This document shows, one piece after another, positions 26,940-36,229 of a stretch of DNA of 64,000 bases. Position 1 is the first letter of the stretch. Each line of letters begins with the position of its first letter. The notes beneath the pieces are model-generated. The model was given only the letters and a program-made list of their open reading frames with translations. It was not told the DNA's origin and made no database searches. The position numbers and the translations under genes were made by a program. The stretch comes from Epiperipatus broadwayi (taxonomy: Eukaryota > Onychophora > Udeonychophora > Euonychophora > Peripatidae): NCBI GenBank assembly GCA_028023455.1, contig JAQFVV010000320.1, positions 62,001 through 126,000 on the forward strand, read 5' to 3'.

Positions 26940-27690
26940 CACTTAAATCGAAAAATAAAAATGGCTGAAGATATATGTACACAAGAAATAGGTAAAAAGT
27001 ACAAATTATTAAAAAAACAAACAAGAAAATGGTATCAAATTCTGTAATAATTCAAATTTAAAAAATAAATAAGTCCGTGATTAATACAAAAACAAACATG
27101 ACAGACAATGGCGGACAAAATGCGGGAAATCCAAAGCAACGCTTATACAGTATAAACTAACAAGAATATTACTGGTTTGAAATTATGGTGTCTAATCAAA
27201 TGTAACCCCCTCCCCTCAATGAAGACTTTCTATCCAAAAATAACTCGGTGTAAAATTATAATGAAATATGGCAACCACCGAGTAACTTTTATAAAATGTA
27301 CTAACTCTTATCAATATTTAAAAAATCAAAGACTATTTGCAAATATGCTGTGCATTATTTAAGTAACAGATATAATAAATGGGCAAATTAAATTTAAAAA
27401 AATACTTCTAAAATACAAATAAAAAAAATCCGATCAAAAATAATTAAAATAGTTATATATAAACTAAAAAGAATATTACTGGTTTGAAATTATGGCGTCT
27501 AATCAAACGTAATCCGCCCTCCCCTCAATGAAGACTTTCTATCCAAAAATAACTGTGTAAAATTATAATGAAATATGGCAACCACCGAGTAACTTTTATA
27601 AAATGTACTAAATCTTATCAATATTTAAAAAATCAATGACTATTTGCAAATATGCTGTGCATTATTTAAGTAACAGATATAATAATAACT
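26940..27690. repeat. Left inner arm with two 305 bp units
   Basis: Starting at about 27157 and again at about 27465, the same sequence occurs, containing AATATTACTGGTTTGAAATT, AATGAAGACTTTCTATCCAA and AATATGCTGTGCATTATTTA. Both are mirrored by two units in the right arm. The frame at 27177-27362 lies inside the first unit and is not supported as a gene. Confidence 0.8.
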
Positions 27691-27699
27691 CATAACACA

Positions 27700-28530
27700 G
27701 ATTAATACATAGTAAGCAAATTTAAAAGAGAAAGTGGAAAAATTACCTTCATCACATTCTGCAAAATGTAGCTTTCTTGGTAAATTTCTTAACATTTTTA
27801 TCAATGATGATTCCCAGCAGATTAAAAAAATTATTGAACAGGTTATCCCAATTCAATTTAAAAATAATAAATGATTGTCCACTATATTCATATTATTCAA
27901 TTATGTTTTATTTAAACAAAGTTTCAAATGCATCTACATTTTTTAATGAGAGATGGCTAATTACAAACATAAAATCTTCTCCCCCCCCCCTTTAATTGAC
28001 AGTGTAGATTTTCAAAAAATGTACTAAATACTTTTAAAAGAAAAGACTTTCAACATCAAATTATTTATCTTTAAAGCAATTAATTTTTTTCTGGCTATCT
28101 AAATTCATTAATAATATTTAATAATTAAAAAACGATACCAAAAAATAATTACCAATGTCTTCCTTCATTTATAGTATGCACTTTCATTTTGAAAGAACAA
28201 ACTGTGAAATGAAATAGGACATAATAGACATTTTACATAAAAAATATAATTTCCAAAGCCAACAAATTTAATCAAAACATAAGTGCACTAGACTTTTGAA
28301 ATATCAGCTTCATTCTATTATGATGTGTTAATTATGTTGTACTGCTAGAAATACAAGTTGTTGGGATAATGTTTATTTTTTGTCAAAGTTAATAAGGATT
28401 ATTTTCTTTTGCAGAAGAATACAACACTAAATATGCACAAACTTTGAGGCAATATTTCAAAATCCTGCTCTGAAATAATCAGCAGCTGAAATTGAAGTGT
28501 CATTTTTTCCATGACATTCATTTTTTTACT
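27700..28530. other. Internal spacer of the Merlin-like element
   Basis: AT-rich unique sequence between the left arm and the transposase, containing another C-run (about 27980-27990). Presumably it includes the transposase promoter; no motif could be fixed by eye. Confidence 0.5.
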
Positions 28531-28534
28531 CAAA

Positions 28535-29402
28535 ATGATGAAAGTTTGGGATTTACCAAAGACAGAACTTGGAGCAGTGCAGTTCCTCAAAAGTAAAAGT
28601 GTTCTTCCCTCTCAAAACATTTGCATTAATGGACATGAAATGAAGTTTTATGTGAATGCAAGGGCATAATGAAAGTGCAACATTAAGGCATGTCAATGTC
28701 ATGTAGCACTTCAGAAAGGAACCTGGTTGGAAGGCTCCAAATTGTCATTTGTTACAGCCATCCGAGTCATGTATTACTGGAGCAAAAACCAATTGACCAT
28801 GCAATTGGGAAAAAATGAGTTGGATTTGGACAGGAGAACTGTCATTGCATGGAAGCAATATTTAAGAGAAGCATGTAAAGAAAGTCTGCTATCTCGCGCA
28901 TCCTGCCAAATTGGAGGCTCAGGAAAAATTGTAGAGGTTGACAAAACTTTGTTCAGTAAACGTAAAAATCAGCAGGGAAGAATTCTTCCCCAACAGTGGT
29001 TATTTGGTGGCTTATGTAGAGAAACAAAGGAGTGTTTCATTGTTGCTATTCCAGATCGAACAGCATCTGTTCTTGTAGATCTCATTAAAGAACAGGTAGC
29101 ACTAGGATCCACCATATATTCTGACTGCTGGAAGGTCTACAGAATGGATGTATTGACTGCTGCAGGTTTCCAACACTTCAAAGTCAATCATTCATACAAA
29201 TTTTGTCGATCCTACTACTGGGGCCCACATTCAACATGTAGAAAGACTTTGGGGGCTTTTGAAAGGTCGCAATAAACAAGAGAGAGGGACCGCTAGACAT
29301 CATCTTAATTCTTACTTAGATGAATTCATGTGGCGACAATTGCATGATGGTGAAGATCTATTCGATGCAATATTGCAAGCGATAAATATACCATCAATCT
29401 AA
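28535..29402 (+). pseudogene. ISXO2-like (IS1595-type, Merlin) transposase, disabled
   Basis: The family catalyses cut-and-paste transposition with a DDE-type RNase H fold. Reading from ATG 28535 the frame gives an N-terminal block with Cys/His pairs (ICINGHEMKF, then CNIKACQC) consistent with the usual zinc ribbon, then GTWLEGSKLSF, VEVDKTLFSKRK with the first Asp (28940-28942), LPQQWLFGG, and IYSDCWKVY with the second Asp (29123-29125). Two adjacent in-frame stops (28667-28672) split the zinc-binding part. One surplus T at 29201-29204 shifts the frame before the C-terminus. In the shifted frame the HVERLWG block supplies the third acidic residue (Glu, 29241-29243), followed by [16 protein letters not shown], ending at a stop at 29400-29402. 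The longest uninterrupted piece is the roughly 180 codons after the stops. All three catalytic residues remain, so inactivation looks recent. Confidence 0.9.
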
Positions 29403-29439
29403 ATTTCTAAACTATAATCTGCTAATATCTGCCATCTTT

Positions 29440-29990
29440 TCTGTAAATCTTGTGTTACTATTCAAGTGTGTTTAAAGCTTCATAATTTTGCCATGTTTGC
29501 TGTACTTTTTTAAACAAAATAAGCATCGTTACTTAATCTTGTGTTACTATTCAACTGTATTGAAAGCTTCAAAATACTGCCATTAAATAACCACTGTTAC
29601 TCAATCTTCTGTTGCTATTCAAGCGTGTTAAAATCTGTTCCAAAATGCTTCAAAATTCTGACATCTGTGCTGTACTTTTTTAAACAAAATAAGTATAGTT
29701 ACTTAATCTTGTGTTCCTATTCAATTGTGTTGAAAGCTTCAAAATACTGCCATCAAATAACCACTGTTACTCAATCTTCTGTTGCTATTCAAGTGTGTTA
29801 AAATCTGTTCCAAAATGCTTCAAAATTCTGACATCTGTGCTGTACTTTTTTAAACAAAATAAGCATTGTTACTTAATCTTGTTACTATTCAACTGTGTTA
29901 AAAGCTTCAAGATTGTGCCATCTTTGCTGTATTTTTTAGAGCAAATAACCACCGTTACTCAATCTTCTGTTACTATTTAAAATGTAAACA
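29440..29990. repeat. 170 bp tandem repeat downstream of the transposase
   Basis: The word ACTTAATCTTGTGTT starts at 29531 and 29701, with ACTTAATCTTG again at 29871, so the period is 170 bp. The third unit is partial. Each unit itself contains two diverged halves (TACTATTCAA..GTGTT..AAGCTTCAA), and a further half-unit lies at 29440-29530. The overlapping frames 29541-29801 and 29711-29980 encode the same peptide twice and are artefacts of the repeat. Confidence 0.85.
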
Positions 29991-30185
29991 CTACATCAAA
30001 ATTCTTAATGAATTTTTATGCTGAACACATTCAAGTGCCTACTACGAATGATTGGGAGGACTTTGGTAATTATTTTTTGTGTATTCCTTTTTTACATTGA
30101 TTATTATTTAAATATTATTGATCAATTTACATATGCTATAATTTGAAAGCCAGATAACAATTAATTGCTTTATAGCTAAATAATA

Positions 30186-30790
30186 TGAGTTATTTTTGGA
30201 TAGAAAGTCTTCATTGAGGGAAGGGGCATTATGTTTGATTAGACCCCATAATTTCAAACCAGTAATATTCTTTTTAGTTTATATATAACTATTTTAATTA
30301 TTTTTGATCGGATTTTTTTTATTTGTATTTTAGAAGTATTTTTTTGATTTAATTTGCCCATTTATTATATCTGTTACTTAAATAATGCACAGCATATTTG
30401 CAAAGTCTTTGATTTTTTAAATATTGATAAGATTTAGTACATTTTATAAAAGTTACTCAGTGGTTGCCATATTTCATTATAATTTTACACTGAGTTATTT
30501 TTGGATAGAAAGTCTTCATTGAGGGGAGGGGGTTATGTTTGATTAGACGTCATAATTTCAAAGCAGTAATATTCTTGTTAGTTTATACTGTATAACTGTT
30601 GCTTTGGATTTCCCGCATTTTGTCCGCCATGTTTGTTTTTGTATTAATCACAGACTTATTTATTTTTTAAATTAAAAAGTACAAATTATTTTTAAAAAAA
30701 ACAAGAAAATGGTATCAAATCCTGTAATAATTCATTTCTTATGTACATATATCTTCAGCCATTTTTATTTTTCGATTTAAGTGAAGAAAT
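30186..30790. repeat. Right inner arm with two 305 bp units
   Basis: TGAGTTATTTTTGGATAGAA begins at about 30186 and about 30491, a 305 bp period. These are the reverse complement of the two left-arm units at 27157 and 27465. The outer part includes GGATTTCCCGCATTTTGTCC, mirrored at about 27120 on the left. Confidence 0.8.
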
Positions 30791-30795
30791 TTTGA

Positions 30796-31390
30796 TTGGG
30801 GGGGGGGTCAGCCACTTTCATCATTTTTTTATTATTTGTCATTTTTGAGCCACTTTCATCGTTTTTTTTTATTTGTCATTTTTGAGCCACTTTCATCGGG
30901 TTTTTTTTTATTTGTCATTTTTGAGCCACGTTCATCGGTTTTTTTTTTTTATTTGTCATTTTTGAGCCACTTTCATCGGTTTTTTTTTTGTCATTTTTGA
31001 GCCACTTTCGTTTTTTTTTGTCATTTTTGAGCCACTTTCATCATTTTTTTTTTTTTTTATCATTGTTGAGCCACTTTCATCGTTTTTTTTTATTTGTCAT
31101 TTTTGAGCCACTTTCATCGGGTTTTTTTTTATTTGTCATTTTTGAGCCACGTTCATCGGTTTTTTTTTTATTTGTCATTTTTGAGCCACTTTCATCATTT
31201 TTTTTTGTCATTTTTGAGCCACTTTCATCGTTTTTTTTTATTTATTTGTCATTTTTGAGCCACTTTCATCATTTTTTTTTTTATTTATCATTTTTGAGCC
31301 ACTTTCATCGTTTTTTTTTTATTTGTAATTTTTGAGCCACTTTCATCGGTTTTTTTTTTATTTGTCATTTTTGAGCCACTTTGGTAAATA
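30796..31390. repeat. Right subterminal array, about 16 units of 35 bp
   Basis: Units read GTCATTTTTGAGCCACTTTC followed by ATCG or ATCA and a T-run. I count about sixteen units, twice as many as on the left arm, preceded by a G-run near 30798. The open frame 30988-31335 (Phe/Ser/Leu rich) is produced by the array. Confidence 0.85.
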
Positions 31391-31476
31391 AATTTATCAC
31401 TTGCAGATTTCAGGCCGGTTGTTTATGGTGTCGCAGTGCCATCTGATGGTGGCAGTACAATTTCTCCTTAACTACC

Positions 31477-31484
31477 ATAAAAAG
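31477..31484. repeat. Right copy of 8 bp target-site duplication
   Basis: ATAAAAAG, identical to 26544-26551, directly abuts the right end of the Merlin-like element (CTCCTTAACTACC). Confidence 0.75.
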
Positions 31485-31725
31485 ATCCCGACTCACCCCT
31501 GTTGGGCAAAATTTAATTAAAACTAACAATTAAAAATTAAATTCTTATTTTTGTCTTTAATTTTTTAATTTTCAATTCCGTTTAAAAATCAAATTTCATT
31601 GTTTTACATCACATTAATTTCAGATCACGTTACGTAATTTTTAAATTGTTAATTACAATTAAAAATCAATTTGAATTGTCAAATTTAATTGTACCCTCCG
31701 CTGTTACTCACCTTTTAAAAATAAA

Positions 31726-32010
31726 CTTGCGGACACTAAATGATTAATTGATTACGTACTCTTTTTATAAAAAGCAAAAATAGAACATGATTTAAAATGC
31801 AAAAACAACAACATACATATCTATAACATTTGAACAGATTTACATTATAGTCTTGTAAAATTTATTCCTTGCGGACACTAAATGATTAATTGATTACATA
31901 CTCTTTTTTAAAAAAGCAAAAATAGAACGTGATTTAAAATGCAAAAACAACAACATACATAGTGTAGGCATCTATAATTTTTGAACAGATTTACATTATA
32001 ATCTTGTAAA
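31726..32010. repeat. 142 bp tandem duplication
   Basis: CTTGCGGACACTAAATGATT starts at 31726 and 31868. The two copies are almost identical apart from an inserted 'gtgtaggc'-like block in the second. It lies in family D copy 1 right of the nested insertion and is absent from copy 2. Confidence 0.85.
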
Positions 32011-32089
32011 GTTTAATGTGTGTATATAAAATGGGGAAATCCTGATTTTAAGTGAAATATGAACTTCTTTATTGCATAAAATCTATTAC

Positions 32090-32255
32090 CGTACTATTAT
32101 AAAGCACTGAAAATATTGAAATTATTAGATGGAAGTTGAATTCCAATAATGTGCTATTACTTCAAATATGACATGAGTGCACGAAATTTATAATATTTAA
32201 AGTAATAGCGCATTATCGGAGCTCAACTTCTGATCTAATAATTTTTATCACATAA
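32090..32255. repeat. Palindromic element, family E, copy 1
   Basis: Arms of about 60 bp: GAAATTATTAGATGGAAGTT, AATAATGTGCTATTACTT and their mirror AAGTAATAGCGCATTATCGG, ACTTCTGATCTAATAATT. A non-palindromic leader ACTATTATAAAGCACTGAAA precedes the left arm. The same layout, including the leader, recurs at 39728-40240. Confidence 0.7.
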
Positions 32256-32356
32256 AAGAAAACCGTATATAAAGATATTAAGAAGAAACATGAATCGCAT
32301 AACTTCAACATCACATTAAATAAATTCGCATAAAACAAGACCCAGGTATATTTTCA

Positions 32357-32450
32357 AAAAGAGGTTGCCTTGACAACAGTTTAAAATTATTGATTGTAAT
32401 TGATGTTGGAATTGTCTAAATGTTGACTTGTTTTCAATAATATATATTGA
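32357..32450 (+). repeat. Family C repeat, single copy next to a microsatellite
   Basis: GAGGTTGCCTTGACAACAGT followed by the family block GGAATTGTCTAAATGTTGAC and a TA-rich end. It starts about ten bases after the right end of family D copy 1 and lies some 90 bases before the ATT array. Confidence 0.65.
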
Positions 32451-32538
32451 ACTGGATGCTTTATCTATTCAAAAGTTCCATCACAAAATTAAAAGTAATT
32501 TTTTTTTAAGTTTTAAAAAAAAATATTTAAAAGTTTTC

Positions 32539-33134
<596 letters not shown>

Positions 33135-34030
33135 GTATTAGAGTATATGCAATAACCCCCATACTCATCAAAATTCTTTTTTATTTTCAAAAGATTTAGT
33201 TTAAAATCTATTTTTTTTTATCTATTTGTAAAAACATTCTAATTTAAAAGTTTTAATCTTTTGAAAAAAACATTTTAATTTTGAAAATTTTGATTGTATT
33301 CCTGTTTCTTTTATTTTTGATTGTAGTCTATTTTTTAATTTATTTTTAAAAAGAAAGGCTGAGACTTAATTTTGCATATACTTGTTTAAAGTTAATCTTG
33401 GATAAGATAGGAGCCGTTGGTCAGATTTTTTTAAAATTAAGATTAAGTCAGAGATAGAGATTTGCCATGGACAAAAACATCTCATTAAAGATGACACAGG
33501 GGATAAGAGAACACATTTTGGATAGTTGTTTATTCAGCTTCTCATTTTTTATATTCAGCTCATTATGAGTATTGTTTGTTTTTAGTACACTGTCAGTGAT
33601 GTCTATTCTAATTGCTTTGCTGCCTTAAATTTCAAAGATTGCTGTCCATGTCTGGAGATCATCACAGTTCATATTATCTTTCTACTAACTACTGATCAGA
33701 AATACTGCTGAAATCAGATTACTAACTTCTAGTTGCTAAATAGATATCCTCTCTGCAGAATGCTAAAATTATATGCCATGAGGAATCTTTTCTACAACAT
33801 GCAGTGCTAAATCAAACAAAAGATGGATCCTGAATCCCAGGTTGTTCCTTCGAGATCATGCCATAAGTCTAAATAAAAACTGATCCAAAGCTTGCCTTCA
33901 TACTCCATACTAAAGAGATAGAAATCAAAACCTTCATGATGGACTCAAATTAGAAAGAACTTTATGCTCCCTGCTAGAGGAAATCCAATGGACTTTACAT
34001 TAGGCCTTGGAGTAAAAGTTTTTCATATTC
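33135..34030. other. Single-copy DNA, less AT-rich at 33400-34020
   Basis: No coding frame or element ends were recognised. The composition is closer to 35 percent GC by eye than the window average, which may reflect an old, unrecognised insertion or non-coding host sequence. Confidence 0.4.
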
Positions 34031-34034
34031 TAAC

Positions 34035-34620
34035 CAGGATTTAAATATAATCAGTGCTCAGTTTATATTAAGATTGCAAATCTTCACCCTTTAATGAACA
34101 ATTAAGCTCCACATTTGTGAAGAGTGCCTGGTTTACAAATATTTACACATGAAGCTTGTATCCTGTCCATCCCTTTTCTATGTACTTAAATGGATAAGGT
34201 CCTATACATTAGGGGTCAGAGTGACTTGAGGTCAACATGAGCATGGCAATAATATTGACATCAGCATGGGATTTGGACTTTCCATCATCAGATTTTCCAT
34301 GATATGGATGGCTGAAAAGTTGAAGGTTGGAGAAGATTGAAGCCTGCCCATTAAAGTGTGAAGATTTGCTATCTTAATATAAACTGAGCACTGTATATAT
34401 GTGTGGGAGATGATAATCTGGACCAACTGATGAGTTCTGGTTTAGCATAAAATACATATATTGGTGATTATTTATCTTTTCTATATGTGTGTGGTCATGT
34501 GTATCAGTTGTATGAGATAATGTGGATAGCTGAAGGGTACTTGAAAGTCTGGGTTAAATCCCTTATATTTACAATTAAGCTCCAGGTTTGTGAAGAGTTC
34601 CTGGTTTTCAAATATTTATT
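34035..34620. repeat. Family B repeat copy bounded by a 45 bp direct repeat
   Basis: The left part (TCAGTGCTCAGTTTATATTA, GCAAATCTTCACCCTTTAAT) and right part (GAAGATTTGCTATCTTAATA, GATAATCTGGACCAACTGAT, then TGGATAGCTGAAGG) are the two arms of family B. Between them is extra sequence. The sequence ACAATTAAGCTCC..TTTGTGAAGAG..CCTGGTTT occurs at about 34105-34150 and again at about 34570-34618 in the same orientation. Confidence 0.6.
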
Positions 34621-34624
34621 CTTT

Positions 34625-36225
34625 AAAGGACTGAAATAAAAAATGATATATGTACAGTAGGTGATTCATTTCTTTGGTTAAGATGACTATTTATTGGATT
34701 TTATTGAACTTATCTATGAATAAGATATTTAGTTACAGAGCAAAATAATCTACTGTGTATCATTGTTTATGTTAATAATGGGCAATTTTTAAATTCTGCA
34801 CTGCAGGATTGAAAGTTAAAATATGCGTGTTAAGTTCTTAGCATATTGAGATAATTAGAAATAAAGTACAATGATCAAAGAATAACACACGATCATCTTC
34901 ATGATATTTTGCTTTTTTAATTCAAAATTTTAATGCATATTTTACATTATTTAACGTTAACTAAAAATAATGCAGCAATTATGGTTTAAACAATATGTCT
35001 TTCTTTTAACATCATATTATGCTTACATTTACTTCTTTTTTTATTTGTTAAACAGCAAAAAAATGAAGTAAAAATCTATTTCATATTTGTCAAGCTTTTG
35101 TGGTCAATGGGTCAGCAACAGCTGCTTTACAAGCAGTTGTCCCAGGTTAGCGGATTCACTTCCTGGCTGATGCTATCACACATGAGAAAAAAAATCTATT
35201 TCATACTCCTTTCTACAGTATTATGGTCCTTACATAAACCTACAATATATTGTCACCATCCCTCTTTTTTTATAATAAAAATAAAATTACTTTCAACATA
35301 CCTTGATATTTTTTTAAATTTATTAAATATATAAGCAGCATCTTAATAATGTAAAGAATTCAAAAAATGTTTTGAGTATAAATGTGTTAATGTTTGAGAA
35401 TAAATTGTGACAAGAGTCAAACAATGATCACACCTAATATATATACCAGACCATACACAGTCTATCCTATATAAAGCCTGCCATTTTTGTAATATTTTTT
35501 GTTAATTGGTTGCTTTAACATTTTTTTAAAAAAATTTAATGGTAAATTAAACAAAATATTTTAATATTATATAAATAAATGTGAGAATTGTGCACCAGCC
35601 TAAAAGGCCATCATTTGGACTTCAGTTATACGCTAACCAAAATTAAATGTAAATACAGTCGTGTAGTATCTTTTTTTTTCACTCATTAAATATTACATTT
35701 TAAACATAAATTTATGTACTGCAATCACATTTTCTTCATAATTTAAATACTATACCTATTCAGTTCTAGTTAAAAGGACATGCACTGATTTTTTTCCGAG
35801 TGTTTTTTCTTTCAAAAAATTTTATTCCAATACCATATATTTTTGGAATCGAGAAATGTAGCCAGCCATCATTTTTATAATACATTTTTTTATTCGTTGC
35901 TTTAACAAATTACTTTCTTTGCATAAAATGGTTCATAAAATTTTTTTTACATTTTACCAATGGCAGAATAATTGATAATTTTTTTTATTGAAAAGTACAT
36001 CTCATTGTGAATTTGATATGTGACAGCCTTACAAAGAAACATTCATACATTCACCAATCAGACAACAAAGTAAATAGGGATTTTATTTATAAGATATATA
36101 ACATATTTATATTTATACATTGTAATGATATAAATACCATATAAAAATTTATGATATGGATTTGAATGTTAAAATGTAAAAATAAATTGTCATTTGGGAG
36201 TAGCATTACAAAGACAATCTAGCTC
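34625..36225. other. AT-rich DNA, nothing firmly recognised
   Basis: A short stem (CTGC TTTACAA GCAG, near 35122-35136) followed by a CCAGG...CCTGG pair superficially resembles part of tRNA-Val(TAC), but the loop is too long for a tRNA. No coding motif was seen. Confidence 0.4.
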
Positions 36226-36229
36226 CAAT

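Larger units (their letters stand above)
26552..31476 (+). mobile_element. Merlin-like (ISXO2/IS1595-type) transposon with giant inverted arms
   Basis: A 4925 bp element whose ends are GATAGTTGAGGAGAAA and, from the other side, GGTAGTTAAGGAGAAA. The inverted arms run far beyond the tips: 26552 to about 27690 on the left, about 30186 to 31476 on the right. In order inward each arm has about 90 bp of near-identical tip, a roughly 35 bp tandem repeat array, a homopolymer C (or G) run, and two copies of a roughly 305 bp unit. The middle holds a disabled ISXO2-like transposase (28535-29402) and a 170 bp tandem repeat. It is inserted in family D copy 1 with an 8 bp duplication. Known Merlin elements are usually much shorter with short TIRs, so the architecture is atypical. 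Confidence 0.8.
25961..32347. mobile_element. Family D DNA transposon, copy 1, split by a nested insertion
   Basis: The left end reads CACCAGGGTCTCATTTTTTG and the right end, reverse complemented, ACCTGGGTCTTGTTTTATGC. These are about 23 bp terminal inverted repeats ending in a GCGG-like word. The left 370 bases and right 80 bases align with the compact copy at 62584-63500. Without the nested Merlin-like insertion (26552-31476), copy 1 would be about 1.4 kb, longer than copy 2. The extra length includes a 142 bp tandem duplication (31726-32010) and a palindrome (32090-32255). The ends sit in TA-rich sequence. No transposase was recognised, so it is probably non-autonomous; the superfamily is undetermined. 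Confidence 0.75.

Noticed and set aside
26641-27024. 127-codon minus-strand frame with repeated FEPLSS-like peptide
   Set aside because: It is the translation of the 35 bp subterminal array of the Merlin-like element; the mirror array gives a similar frame at 30988-31335.
29541-29980. Two overlapping frames with near-identical peptides
   Set aside because: Explained by the 170 bp tandem repeat; no domain or conserved start.
35101-35175. tRNA-Val(TAC)-like stem and CCAGG/CCTGG pair
   Set aside because: The T-arm loop would be about 15 nt, and no acceptor stem pairs; at best a degraded tRNA-derived fragment.
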